In this document: piece after piece, positions 34,792-43,292 of the stretch
How the letters are laid out: every line of letters begins with the position of its first letter
How positions within the stretch are numbered: position 1 is the stretch's first letter
NCBI GenBank assembly: GCA_964482205.1
Contig: CAYZWI010000013.1
Coordinates: forward strand, 36,829-100,828
Direction of reading: 5' to 3'
From: JAZDGX01 sp964482205
GTDB lineage: Bacteria > Eisenbacteria > RBG-16-71-46 > CAIMUX01 > WJJG01
Length of the DNA: 64,000 nt
Notes under the pieces: generated by a model
Seen by the model: the letters and a program-made list of their open reading frames with translations, nothing else
Told to the model about the DNA's origin: nothing
Database searches by the model: none
Translations under genes and position numbers: made by a program

Positions 34792-34821
34792 ACCGTAGCG
34801 GGGGCCCGGGGGGCGATGCAA
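34792..34821 (-). promoter_or_regulatory. Possible promoter of the aldolase-mtgA operon
   Basis: Minus-strand TTGCAT (34821-34816), 18-nt spacer, TACGGT (34797-34792). The 20-mer repeat lies just upstream of the -35 box. Confidence 0.35.
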
Positions 34822-34829
34822 CCCTTCTG

Positions 34830-34849
34830 TTGTGGCTCGAAGATTCGGG
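34830..34849 (+). repeat. Copy 1 of a dispersed 20-mer
   Basis: TTGTGGCTCGAAGATTCGGG occurs here and, identically, at 43061-43080. Both copies are in spaces between divergent genes and have the same orientation. Here it is in the 420-bp space 34692-35111, which holds no gene. Confidence 0.7.
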
Positions 34850-34992
34850 ATGGGACCCATTCGAACTCCTTGCCATTCCGGAAATTGCGCCGGGAGTTGC
34901 CGGGGAATGTCAAACCCTCGCGCAATGTCCTCTCAGTCCTTGATGCCGCAACGAGTTATGGCCCGGCATCCCCGGGAATCGGCACACAACCC

Positions 34993-35021
34993 TTGCCCGG
35001 CCCTCGCGCCTTCGATATCGT
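34993..35021 (+). promoter_or_regulatory. Possible promoter of pepD
   Basis: TTGCCC (34993-34998), 17-nt spacer, TATCGT (35016-35021). The leader to ATG 35112 would be about 85 nt. Confidence 0.4.
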
Positions 35022-35111
35022 CTTTCGCCCGGCCTCGAACCGCCGGGCCGTCATCGCTCTCCAAGGCATTCGGTCCGACGCCGACAGGACGACATGGAAG
35101 GAAGGCCCATC

Positions 35112-36581
35112 ATGAGCAGCGTCTCCCAATTGGAACCCCGCGCCCTCTGGAAGTACTTCCTCGAGCTTTCCGCGATCCCCCGCTGCTCGAAGCAGGAGGC
35201 GGCCGCGCTCGCCTGGCTCGAAGGCGTCGCCCGCGCGCACGGCATCGAGCCGGTCCGTGACCGGGCGGGCAACATTCTCATCCGCGTGCCCGCCTCGCCG
35301 GGTTGCGAAAGCTCTCCCACCATCGCGCTGCAGAGCCATGTGGACATGGTGTGCGAGAAGAACAGCGATGTGGTCCACGACTTCGCGCGCGATCCCATCC
35401 GGCCGGTCGTGGAGGGAGAATTCGTGCGCGCGCAAGGCACCACCTTGGGCGCCGACAACGGCATCGGGCTCGCGGCCGCCCTCGCGCTCCTCGACGACAC
35501 CGAGACCCGTCACGGCCCGCTGGAATTGCTCTTCACCGTGGACGAGGAGACCGGCCTGAGCGGCGCGCTCGCGATTGAAGCGGGCTTCCTGAAGGCGCGC
35601 TTCATGCTGAATCTCGACTCCGAAGAGCTCGGCATCTTCACGGTCGGGTGCGCCGGCGGCCGCGACACCAACATCACCGTGCGCATTCCGCGCATGGCCC
35701 GTCCCGAGCTGGCCGCCTTCGAGATCGCGATCGGCGGCTTGCACGGCGGGCATTCGGGAACCGACATCCATCGCAATCGCGGCAACAGCATCAAGATTCT
35801 CGGCCGGTTGCTGCTGGCCGCGGCCGAGAGCCCGTCGGTCGGACCGCTGCTGCTCGGCGCGGCCTCGGGCGGAAGCAAGCGCAATGCCTTGCCGCGCGAG
35901 GCGCGCGCGCAAGCGGCCATCGAGCCCAAGCGCGCGGCTGCGCTGCGCGGCGTCATCGAGGCGGAGATCGCGAAGGTTCGCCGCCAGCTCGAAGGCATCG
36001 ACGACGGCTTGACGGTGGCCGTCAGCGAGGCGGGCGCGAGCGCGTTCGCCTCCGCCGCCGACTCGCTGCGCATGTTGCGCTTGATCCAGGCCCTTCCGCA
36101 GGGCGTGGCCGCGATGAATGTCGACATTCCGACTCTGGTCGAGACCTCCAACAATGTCGGAGTGCTGGAGGATCTTGGAGACGGATACCGGATCGTGTGC
36201 GCGACGCGCTCGTCGGTCGCGCCGGCGCTGCTCGAATTGCTCGCGCAGGTGGACGCGGCCGCGCATCTGGCCGGCGCCGAGGTCACGCACAACGAAGGGT
36301 ATCCGGGATGGAAGCCCAATCTCGCCTCGCCGCTCCTCGCGCGCGCGCGCGCCGTTCACGAGCGGCTCTTCGGCGATCCGGGCAAGGTGCAGGCGATCCA
36401 CGCCGGCCTCGAGTGCGGTCTCTTCACCGAAAAGTATCCGCAGCTCGACATTCTCTCCTACGGGCCCGACATCACCGGCGCACATTCGCCCGAGGAGCGG
36501 GTGAAGATCGACACGGTCGCCAAGACCTGGGAGTTCACGCAGAAGCTCCTGGCCGAGCTCGCCCGCGCGGATGCGGTCTAG
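35112..36581 (+). CDS. pepD: Aminoacyl-histidine dipeptidase (PepD-like, M20 family)
   Basis: 489 residues from ATG 35112 (GGAAGG upstream; ATG 35094 is a weaker alternative). Two-zinc M20 peptidase marks: LQSHVDMVCEKN (His, Asp), GADNGIGLAAAL (bridging Asp), VDEETGLSGA (catalytic and metal Glu), LDSEELG, HGGHSGTDIHRNRGN, and HAGLECGLF near the end. The lid domain lies between. It hydrolyses Xaa-His and other dipeptides in the cytoplasm. All metal ligands are in place. Confidence 0.93.
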   Translation: MSSVSQLEPRALWKYFLELSAIPRCSKQEAAALAWLEGVARAHGIEPVRDRAGNILIRVPASPGCESSPTIALQSHVDMVCEKNSDVVHDFARDPIRPVVEGEFVRAQGTTLGADNGIGLAAALALLDDTETRHGPLELLFTVDEETGLSGALAIEAGFLKARFMLNLDSEELGIFTVGCAGGRDTNITVRIPRMARPELAAFEIAIGGLHGGHSGTDIHRNRGNSIKILGRLLLAAAESPSVGPLLLGAASGGSKRNALPREARAQAAIEPKRAAALRGVIEAEIAKVRRQLEGIDDGLTVAVSEAGASAFASAADSLRMLRLIQALPQGVAAMNVDIPTLVETSNNVGVLEDLGDGYRIVCATRSSVAPALLELLAQVDAAAHLAGAEVTHNEGYPGWKPNLASPLLARARAVHERLFGDPGKVQAIHAGLECGLFTEKYPQLDILSYGPDITGAHSPEERVKIDTVAKTWEFTQKLLAELARADAV

Positions 36582-36597
36582 GGAGAGCGGGCGTTGC

Positions 36598-37869
36598 ATG
36601 CCTGAACATCACCCGCGCTCGGGCGGCGAGAATTCCCCGCGCATGGACCGCTCTATGACGCCATCCGTGCATGCCCGGCATTGGAAGCTCGCGCCCGAGT
36701 TGCTCTATCTCAATCACGGCTCCTTCGGCGCCTGCCCCTCCCCCGTGCTCGATGCGCAAGTCGAATTCCAGCGGCGCATGGAAGCCAATCCCGTCGGGTT
36801 TCTGGGACGCGAGCTCGAACCGCTTCTGGATGAAGCGCGCATGGAGCTCGCTCGCTTTCTCGGCGCCGACCCTGCAACGCTCGCCTTCCTTCCGAACATC
36901 ACGACGGCGGTGAACACGGTCCTGCGCGCGTTTCCCTTCGAGCCGGGCGACGAGATCCTGGTCACCGATCACGAGTACAACGCCTGCCGGAATGCGCTCG
37001 ATGTCACCGCCGAGCGCACCGGCGCGCGGATCGCGATCGCGCGCGTGCCCTTTCCGGTCGGCGCGCCGGAGGAGGTCGAAGCGGCGGTGCTGGCGCGCCA
37101 ATCGCAGCGCACGCGCTTCGCGCTTCTCGACCATGTCACCAGCCCGACGGCGATCGTGCAACCGGTCGGGCGGCTGGCCGGCGCTCTCGAAGAGCGCGGC
37201 GTCGCGGTCATGATCGACGGGGCCCACGCGCCCGGTATGCTGCCGCTCGATCTCGATCGCTTGGGGGCGTCGTTCTACGGCGGCAACTGTCACAAGTGGT
37301 TGTGCGCGCCGAAAGGGGCGGGGTTCCTGTGGGTGCGCGCCGATCGCGCCGCAACGCTGCGCCCGCTCGTTACCAGCCACGGTGCGAATTCTCCGCGCAC
37401 CGATCGCACCCGCTTCCGGCTCGAGTTCGACTGGGTCGGCACGCAGGATTTCAGTCCGTATCTCTGCGTTCCGGTGGCGCTGCGCTTTCTGGGTGGGCTC
37501 CTGCCGGGAGGATGGCCGGAGATCTACGCGCGCAATCACTCGCTCGCTTGCGAAGGGCGGCGGATTCTCTGCGACCTGCTCGGCCTCGAGCCTCCTTGCC
37601 CGGAAGAGATGCTCGGCTCGATGGCAGCCGTCGTTCTGCCGGGGGGCGCAGCGCGCATGCCTGCTTCCGCGAGCGAAAAGAACATCCTTCCGCAAGAGGA
37701 CGCCTTGGAACGAGAGCTCTTCGAGCGGCACCGCATCGTCGTCCCGATCTTTCGCTGGCCGGAACCGCCGATGCGCATTCTGCGAATCTCGGCTCAGCTC
37801 TACAACTCGGCCGGTCAATTCCGGCTGCTCGGCGAAACGGTGCGCGGATCTCTCAGGGCAGGCGTCTGA
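36598..37869 (+). CDS. Class V PLP-dependent aminotransferase, isopenicillin-N-epimerase-like
   Basis: 423 residues. Marks: YLNHGSFGACPSPV near the N-terminus, FLPNITTAVNTVLRAF, DHEYNACRNAL, VMIDGAHAPGMLPLDL (PLP Asp) and the Schiff-base Lys in GGNCHKWLCAPKGAGFLW. This is the CefD/NifS-like subgroup with the HGSFG start. Substrates in this subgroup vary (amino acid epimerisation, Cys desulfuration, ergothioneine-type lyases), so function is open. GGGAG precedes ATG 36598. Its 3' end overlaps the convergent WbuC gene by 17 bp. Confidence 0.8.
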   Translation: MPEHHPRSGGENSPRMDRSMTPSVHARHWKLAPELLYLNHGSFGACPSPVLDAQVEFQRRMEANPVGFLGRELEPLLDEARMELARFLGADPATLAFLPNITTAVNTVLRAFPFEPGDEILVTDHEYNACRNALDVTAERTGARIAIARVPFPVGAPEEVEAAVLARQSQRTRFALLDHVTSPTAIVQPVGRLAGALEERGVAVMIDGAHAPGMLPLDLDRLGASFYGGNCHKWLCAPKGAGFLWVRADRAATLRPLVTSHGANSPRTDRTRFRLEFDWVGTQDFSPYLCVPVALRFLGGLLPGGWPEIYARNHSLACEGRRILCDLLGLEPPCPEEMLGSMAAVVLPGGAARMPASASEKNILPQEDALERELFERHRIVVPIFRWPEPPMRILRISAQLYNSAGQFRLLGETVRGSLRAGV

Positions 37870-38344
37870 GGAGTCCGGCGAGATAGTCCTTCGCTGCGGG
37901 ATCGCCTTCCGACGGAGCCCAGGGCGCGAATTCCTTGTCGGTGCGCGGATTGTACGGCCCGTTCTTTCCCTCGAAGAGAATCGTGCCGGGAACGAGGGCC
38001 GCCAGCGAGTGCCAGACTCCCGGACGGATGTCGACGAGCTTCGATTCGCATCGCGGTCCGATGCGCCGCGCATCCGACAGGGCGCCGTCTTCCGCGAAGA
38101 CGAAGAACGCGATCTCCCCTGTGAGGGCCACGAAGCTCTCCGACTTCCCCGGATCCCGATGACGGTGAGGCTGGACATATGAGCCGGGCTGGATGGCGTG
38201 CAGCATGCGCTGATACGGATCGGCCCAATCGTGCAAGTCGAGATTCACTCTTCCGCGCGGGTGAGCAGCCGACTCGCTCGACATCGAGGCGAGCAGGGCT
38301 TCCGTCGCATACCAGACGCGGTCGCGATCGGGTCGAGTCTGCAT
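37853..38344 (-). CDS. wbuC: WbuC family cupin protein
   Basis: 163 residues. The pattern RVNLDLH-x-WADPYQRMLHAIQPGSY-x-QPHRH and then KSESFVALTGEIAFFVF is that of WbuC, a cupin-fold metal protein found near O-antigen and other polysaccharide genes. The metal-binding His residues (PHRH, WHSL) are present. A small binding or isomerase role is assumed; its chemistry is not established. No sugar genes are adjacent here. Confidence 0.82.
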   Translation of the reverse strand: MQTRPDRDRVWYATEALLASMSSESAAHPRGRVNLDLHDWADPYQRMLHAIQPGSYVQPHRHRDPGKSESFVALTGEIAFFVFAEDGALSDARRIGPRCESKLVDIRPGVWHSLAALVPGTILFEGKNGPYNPRTDKEFAPWAPSEGDPAAKDYLAGLLRRLP

Positions 38345-38498
38345 GTATCTGGCTCCTTCCCTTGTGGGTCGCAGATTCGGAGTCTGTCCGCATCAATCAC
38401 AATCCAGGCAGCGTGTTGCGCGGTTATTGCCCCTTCGGAAGGCATTCGTCCGACGCCGCGCTCGCCCGCGCCGGCCTGGTTTGAGCAGGGCTTTTCGC

Positions 38499-38527
38499 TG
38501 GACATCTCGGATTAATTCTGCTATCAT
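38499..38527 (+). promoter_or_regulatory. Sigma70-type promoter of a likely non-coding RNA
   Basis: TGGACA (38499-38504), 17-nt spacer, TATCAT (38522-38527): five of six matches in each box, among the best in the window. Confidence 0.6.
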
Positions 38528-38533
38528 TCCCGT

Positions 38534-38815
38534 CGGATTTCTGGATTGCATGCGGGTGTACGCCGCCACGGACGACGGCGAAGCGTAAGAGGGGCCACGG
38601 AGGCGATCCGCGGTCGAAGGTGTTCGTCGCTTCGCCCGCCATTCTTCTCCTCGCTCCTCATTGGCCTGGACACGAAGTCCGCGCGGGCCTCCGGTTGAGC
38701 TGGCCAAGGGGAGTCGCGCCAGGGTTCGCCTCCGCCGCAAAACGATTCAGTTAGCGTGTGAGGCGCCTGGGAGTCCCCGGGTGCTGGGGGCGGCCACGAA
38801 AGTGGCCGCCTTTCT
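38534..38815 (+). ncRNA. Candidate structured non-coding RNA of about 280 nt
   Basis: Between the WbuC gene and the next gene lies 569 bp (38345-38913) without a protein gene. A strong promoter (38499) and a strong terminator (38789) on the plus strand enclose this stretch. It holds a hairpin at 38763-38784 (GCGCCTGGG with CCCGGGTGC, two wobbles) just before the terminator, and a 12-codon frame at 38550-38588 (MRVYAATDDGEA) with no good ribosome binding site. I see no hallmarks of tmRNA, RNase P RNA, SRP RNA or a common riboswitch. The size suits a 6S-like or lineage-specific regulatory RNA, but I could not fold it end to end. Confidence 0.5.
38789..38815 (+). terminator. Rho-independent terminator
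   Basis: A perfect 9-bp stem GGCGGCCAC/GTGGCCGCC closes a GAAA tetraloop and is followed by TTTCT. It is oriented to end the RNA starting near 38534. Confidence 0.78.
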
Positions 38816-38913
38816 CGTGCCCGGCTTGCACGGCATCTGCCCGGCTCGCATCGCGCGTTGGCCTCGCATCGCATCGCGCGTTCGCGACGCGAGCGCCCTC
38901 CTTGTCCCCGCGC

Positions 38914-39339
38914 TCACTTGCGCAGCGTCCGCCCCACCTTCTTTTCCACGCTGGCGATCTTGCTTTCGAGCCGGCCCTCGCGTCCTCTGCGATAGTCGAC
39001 CTTGATCGACACGCTGATGCGCTCGCAATCGCTGCGCATGCGTTCGAAGCAGGCGTCGACCACGCGCCAGACTTCCTCCCAGGTTCCTTCCAGCACGGTG
39101 CCCATGGGATTCAGCCGGTAGGGAACGCCGGAACGATCGATGATGTCGAGACTGCGCGAGACATACGCGGAAACCGATGGCCCTTTGTCGAGCGGAGTCA
39201 TCGAGAATTCGAGCAGCGTCTCGCGCGCCGAGGCCGCATGACGATTGCCGCGTGCCTCGCCGCCGCGGCGTGCGCGGACGGCATCGCGATCGCTCCTCCC
39301 CACAGCGGGCACCGTCCGTGTGCTGGTCTTCTTCGGCAT
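38914..39339 (-). CDS. MTH1187-type thiamine-binding protein
   Basis: 141 residues from ATG 39339 (GAGGAGTGAG upstream). The C-terminal 95 residues match the MTH1187/YkoF-like family: LLEFSMTPLDKGPSVSAY, SGVPYRLNPMGTVLEGTWEE and CERISVSIKVDYRRGREGRL. Family members bind thiamine in a small ferredoxin-like fold. The first 45 residues are an Arg-rich extension not usual for the family, so a start further in is possible but no ATG fits. It follows queD by 4 bp and may share its transcript. Confidence 0.78.
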   Translation of the reverse strand: MPKKTSTRTVPAVGRSDRDAVRARRGGEARGNRHAASARETLLEFSMTPLDKGPSVSAYVSRSLDIIDRSGVPYRLNPMGTVLEGTWEEVWRVVDACFERMRSDCERISVSIKVDYRRGREGRLESKIASVEKKVGRTLRK

Positions 39340-39343
39340 GCGC

Positions 39344-39709
39344 TCACTCCTCACCGGTGTAGGAACACCGCGACGCGGGCGTTTCCGCGATCGTGATGCG
39401 CGCCAGGCCGGGAAGCCCCGCGTGCAGTCGATCCCAGAACCAGCGCGCGAGCCGCTCGGAAGTGGGATTCTCGAGACCGGGCACATCGTTCAGCACCCGG
39501 TGGTCCAGCTCGCGCACGAGCGGCTCCACTTCCCCCTTGATGTCGCCGAAATCCATCACCCAGCCGGTGCGCGGATCGGGCATTCCTCGCACGGTGACCT
39601 CGACCACGAAATTGTGACCGTGCGCGGCGCGGCAACGATGCGTTTCGCCCGCCTCGGGAAGAAAATGCGCGGCGCTGAAGCTGAAAGCCCTCGTCAATTC
39701 GTATGGCAT
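39344..39709 (-). CDS. queD: 6-carboxytetrahydropterin synthase
   Basis: 121 residues. It converts dihydroneopterin triphosphate to 6-carboxytetrahydropterin, the first dedicated step to queuosine. Marks: FSFSAAHFLPEAG (zinc His), THRCRAAHGHNF (catalytic Cys and two zinc His), GWVMDFGDIK, LDHRVLNDV and NPTSERLARWFWDRL. GAGGG precedes ATG 39709. Lies 145 bp after queC on the same strand. Confidence 0.92.
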   Translation of the reverse strand: MPYELTRAFSFSAAHFLPEAGETHRCRAAHGHNFVVEVTVRGMPDPRTGWVMDFGDIKGEVEPLVRELDHRVLNDVPGLENPTSERLARWFWDRLHAGLPGLARITIAETPASRCSYTGEE

Positions 39710-39854
39710 CCCCCTCGAGCCCTCCCTGAAACGCGAGCGAAGCTGCGCGCGGGCCTTGCGTCCGCAGCAAGCTCGCATCGCAGACGATGCCAGAATCCGA
39801 GCCGGGTTGCCAGTGCCGGGCGCATGCCGAGACGAGTTGCCTGGAACGATCGGA

Positions 39855-40604
39855 TCACGCGAGCAGCGGATCGGGGACTTCCGCTTCCGCAAACCCTTTC
39901 GCGCGCAGCCGGCAACTGTCGCAGCGGCCGCAAGGGCGCGCATTCGGTTGCGGGTCGTAGCAGCTCCAGGTGAGCGCATAGTCCACGCCCAGCGCGATGC
40001 CCCAGCGAATCGTCTCCGCCTTCGACTTGTTGAGCAGCGGCGTTCGAATCGTGGGGGCGCGGCCTGCGAGGCCCGCGCGCGTGGCCACCCGCGCGAGTTG
40101 CTGAAAGGCGTCGATGAAGGCGGGCCGGCAATCCGGATAGCCGGAGTAATCGATCGCGCTCACGCCGAGAAAGATCGCTTGCGCATCGCAGGCTTCGGCC
40201 CAGGCGAGCGCGAGCGCGAGAAGGATCGTGTTGCGCGCGGGCACATAGGTGGAAGGGATGCGGTTGGTTGGATCGTCTTGCGGCGAGGAAGGCGGGCACT
40301 CGCCGATCGGCGCATCTCCGGTGAGCGAGGAGCCGCCCCAGCCGGCGAGATCGAGATCGATCACGCGGTGTTCGACGGCGCCCAGCGAGGTGGCGAGCTC
40401 ACGCGCGCGCTCGATCTCGAGGGCATGCCGTTGGCCATAGCGGACGGTGAGCGCGCGGCATTCCCATCCTTCCGCGTCCGCGATCGCGAGAGCGGTCGCG
40501 GAATCGAGGCCCCCGCTCAAGAGCACGATCGCCCGCCCTCTGGGATCGATGCCCTTCGGCCGTCGATGCGCCGCGGATCTGCGCTCGTCTGCGTCGTTCT
40601 GCAT
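39855..40604 (-). CDS. queC: 7-cyano-7-deazaguanine synthase
   Basis: 249 residues from ATG 40604. QueC makes preQ0 from 7-carboxy-7-deazaguanine with ammonia and ATP. The PP-loop VLLSGGLDSATAL is at residue 28; later YVPARNTILLALALAWAE, GVSAIDYSGYPDCRPAFI, and the zinc site SCYDP plus CGRCDSCRLR. All four zinc Cys are present. Starts 2 bp after queE. Confidence 0.95.
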   Translation of the reverse strand: MQNDADERRSAAHRRPKGIDPRGRAIVLLSGGLDSATALAIADAEGWECRALTVRYGQRHALEIERARELATSLGAVEHRVIDLDLAGWGGSSLTGDAPIGECPPSSPQDDPTNRIPSTYVPARNTILLALALAWAEACDAQAIFLGVSAIDYSGYPDCRPAFIDAFQQLARVATRAGLAGRAPTIRTPLLNKSKAETIRWGIALGVDYALTWSCYDPQPNARPCGRCDSCRLRAKGFAEAEVPDPLLA

Positions 40605-40606
40605 TC

Positions 40607-41365
40607 TCACACTCCGCGCTTGCCCCGGCCCCAGATGCACACATGCAGCTGGATGTTCAAGCGCACGGGCAAACGGTCCTCGAGAATCCATTGCGCGAGC
40701 TCGCGTGCAGCCACGCCCGCCACCTTCGGCGAACGCGCGGCCTCCGGCTCGTCCGCTCGCGCGCTCGCCGTCGCAGCCGCCGCCGGGCGCGCCGCCGCGG
40801 CATCCTGCTCCGCCGCCGTCACCGGAGAAAAGTGCACCACCTGGCGCTCGGCCAGGCCGCTGTGGCGCAGGAAGTCTTTCGCCCATTCGTAATCCGAGCG
40901 CGATCCGATCACGAACTTGAGCTCGTCCTCGGGCTTCATGTAATCGAGATTCTCCCACACCTGCCGGTCCTGCATTCCCGAGCCGGGGCATTTGATGTCG
41001 AGCACCACGCAGGCGCGCGGATCGACCCCTTGGATCGACACTCCTCCCCCGGTTTCGATCACCACCTGATTGCCCGCTTGCAGGAGCTCCGAGACGAGAT
41101 AGCGCGAGCCTGGTTGCGCGAGTGGCTCGCCGCCGGTGAGCAGCACGAGGCGCGGCCCGAAGGCGGCGACGCGGCTCAGGATTTCGGGCAGGGGAACATC
41201 CTCGCCCCGTTGCTGCGCATAGGGAGTGTCGCACCACGCGCAGCGCAGCGGGCACCCCGCCAGGCGCAGGATGACGCACGGCCAACCCGCGTAGGTCGAC
41301 TCGCCGAGAATGCTCGCGTAGATCTCGCAGACGCTCAGCGTCGGGGGCGCACCCGGCATGTACAT
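40607..41365 (-). CDS. queE: 7-carboxy-7-deazaguanine synthase
   Basis: 252 residues; ATG 41365 lies seven bases after GGAGGAG. This radical-SAM enzyme contracts 6-carboxytetrahydropterin to 7-carboxy-7-deazaguanine. The cluster motif is CPLRCAWC; VCEIYASILGESTYAGWPC, LLTGGEPLAQ and VIETGGG are family marks. Near residue 190 there is an Ala-rich insertion (about 30 residues, AAAARPAAAATASA) that the usual enzyme lacks, probably a disordered surface loop. First gene of the que operon (queE-queC-queD). Confidence 0.92.
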   Translation of the reverse strand: MYMPGAPPTLSVCEIYASILGESTYAGWPCVILRLAGCPLRCAWCDTPYAQQRGEDVPLPEILSRVAAFGPRLVLLTGGEPLAQPGSRYLVSELLQAGNQVVIETGGGVSIQGVDPRACVVLDIKCPGSGMQDRQVWENLDYMKPEDELKFVIGSRSDYEWAKDFLRHSGLAERQVVHFSPVTAAEQDAAAARPAAAATASARADEPEAARSPKVAGVAARELAQWILEDRLPVRLNIQLHVCIWGRGKRGV

Positions 41366-41405
41366 GGACATCTCCTCCGGCGCGGGACGTCTAGAATCGT
41401 CACCG

Positions 41406-42884
41406 TCACGACACGCCGTCAGATTCCCACGCCTCGTCGCCCGATGCAACGCGCAGCATTTCCTCCTGGCGGGCGCCGAGGGTGCGCAGCGCCTCGACAT
41501 CGATCACGCGCGGCGATCGCGAGGTGTACTCGCGCAACACATGCACGCTGAGACGCGCTTGCGCCGCGGCTTTGGGGAAGGAGAAGCCCTGCTTCACGAG
41601 CGCCCGGCAGATCGCGTTCACCCGCACGATCTGGTCGTCGGGCACGTCGCGCAATTCCGCGCAGCGCAAGCGTTGCAGGAGGGCGGGTATCTGCACCGCG
41701 TCCGCGTATTCCAGACGCGGCTCGCGGATGGCGGGCATCGCGACGGCGGCCATGGCGGCCGCGGTCTGGAAGTAGGTCTGATCCTGAGTCGAAAAGGCGT
41801 AGCTCGTCTCGGCGCTTTCCAGATGCAGGATTCCCAGGCACTCCTTGCCGTCTCCGGTCACGAGCGGAATCGAAAGGGCGCAGTGGCTGTCGCGCCAGAA
41901 GGGCCGGTGCACGCCTTGCGCGCGGCGGGGGGCGTCGGGCAAGTACTGCGGGCGGCGCGCGCGTGCAGCCTGTCCCCACAAGCCCTCGCCGGATGCGAAT
42001 CCCAGCATGCCCGCGCGATAGTCGGCATGCGTTTCTTCGGAAAGGCCCGCGGTCGTGATCGCTTCCACGCGAAAGGCGTCCGGTTCGCGGAAGTCGCGCA
42101 ACGCCACCCACCCTCTGCGTTCCGGCGGGGGCAGGTAGGGCAAGGTCGCGGCGAGCAGGGCCCGCGCCAGCAAGGCGCGCGACGGCGGCAGCGAGAGCCT
42201 GCGCGTGAGACGGTCGTGATCGCGCATGCGCAGCGCGGCCATCAAGGGATGTCCGATCGATCCTGCGAAGGCGATCATCACATCGCAGAAGCGCTCGCTG
42301 AGGACCGCGTCGCTCTCCACGCTGAGGATCCCGATGGCGTGGCGCGGACGCGCCTGGCCGCGCATTTCGGGATCGAGCACGGGCACGACCAGTTGCGCCT
42401 GCACGCTAGGATAGGCGGCGATCGCGGCGCGACGCATGCTCTCCGCGTCCTCGCGCCCGGCGCACTCGAGCCTTCCCCACCCGTCGCGCGCTTCGTCGCG
42501 CTTGGCGAGCCACCAGTTTTCGCCGCAGCGCAGCGCGATCGCGCGCCGCGCCGCGCTCCAGCCCATGAGCCCGGTCGGGTCGTCGATGTTTCCCGGACCG
42601 ACATGTTGCACGAAACTGCGCAGCTCGCCGGGATCGGGACGCCCTTTCAAGCGCAGCGGGCGAAAGGCGCTCTCCCGCGTGTCGCGGGCGAGGAGCCCGG
42701 CTGCGGCCCACAGGTGGGCCACTTTCGTCTGCTCGGGATCGACTTCCTCCACGATCTTGACCAGCGTCTCGCAGACGAGATCGAGGAAGGCGGGAAGATC
42801 GTCGATGCGGCCGTACAAGCGCTGAGTGCGCTCGAACAGCCGCAATGTCGTCTGGGCACCAGAGGCCGGCGCAATCACGGTCAT
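41406..42884 (-). CDS. Double GAF-domain sensory protein
   Basis: 492 residues; ATG 42884 follows CAGGAGG. Two GAF-like domains are suggested: the first near residues 20-215 (LVVPVLDP, HAIGILSVESD) and the second near 245-395 (ALSIPLVTGDGKECLGILHLES). The last 90 residues are helical with a possible helix-turn-helix (GFSFPKAAAQARLSVHVLREY). It could bind a small ligand and control transcription, but it has no kinase, cyclase or receiver domain. Target unknown. Confidence 0.65.
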   Translation of the reverse strand: MTVIAPASGAQTTLRLFERTQRLYGRIDDLPAFLDLVCETLVKIVEEVDPEQTKVAHLWAAAGLLARDTRESAFRPLRLKGRPDPGELRSFVQHVGPGNIDDPTGLMGWSAARRAIALRCGENWWLAKRDEARDGWGRLECAGREDAESMRRAAIAAYPSVQAQLVVPVLDPEMRGQARPRHAIGILSVESDAVLSERFCDVMIAFAGSIGHPLMAALRMRDHDRLTRRLSLPPSRALLARALLAATLPYLPPPERRGWVALRDFREPDAFRVEAITTAGLSEETHADYRAGMLGFASGEGLWGQAARARRPQYLPDAPRRAQGVHRPFWRDSHCALSIPLVTGDGKECLGILHLESAETSYAFSTQDQTYFQTAAAMAAVAMPAIREPRLEYADAVQIPALLQRLRCAELRDVPDDQIVRVNAICRALVKQGFSFPKAAAQARLSVHVLREYTSRSPRVIDVEALRTLGARQEEMLRVASGDEAWESDGVS

Positions 42885-43060
42885 CGGGACCTCCTGTCCC
42901 GTGTCTGCTTCAAGAAGTGGTCCGACCCGCCGCGTTCCTTGGGCGATTCAACCACTGTCGAAGAATTCACGGTCCGTTTGGGTACATCGGCAGATTGATG
43001 GGAATTCTCAAGCGTCCGGCAACAACTGGCGCCCTCTCATCGGGAAAAGCGCGCTTCCCC

Positions 43061-43080
43061 TTGTGGCTCGAAGATTCGGG
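43061..43080 (+). repeat. Copy 2 of a dispersed 20-mer
   Basis: Identical to 34830-34849. It sits in the 408-bp space 42885-43292 between the divergent GAF and UvrA-like genes; no gene is seen there. Confidence 0.7.
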
Positions 43081-43143
43081 TTCTTGGGCGGCAAGTTCTT
43101 TTCTCCGAGAAGGATGCACCCCTATTGCCTCGATATTGGTCAA

Positions 43144-43172
43144 TTGTTGGCGAGGCTTCCCGGTGGTACGGT
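43144..43172 (+). promoter_or_regulatory. Weak promoter candidate for the UvrA-like gene
   Basis: TTGTTG (43144-43149), 17-nt spacer, TACGGT (43167-43172). Only the most conserved bases of each box match. Confidence 0.3.
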
Positions 43173-43292
43173 GATCGATTACCCGGCCCCGAGGTGGGTG
43201 ACACGGGCTGTGCGACGAGGGCGCGGACGGCGAACTCCGCGATGGGAATGGGTTGGGATGGGAACATCCGGTAACCAAGACGCAGGCTCTCC

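Noticed and set aside
38550..38588. 12-codon peptide inside the candidate RNA as an attenuation leader
   Set aside because: No ribosome binding site, no run of one regulatory codon, and no biosynthetic gene downstream on that strand.
41366..41405. preQ1 riboswitch before the que operon
   Set aside because: The space before queE is only 40 bp to the next gene and lacks the preQ1 core motifs.
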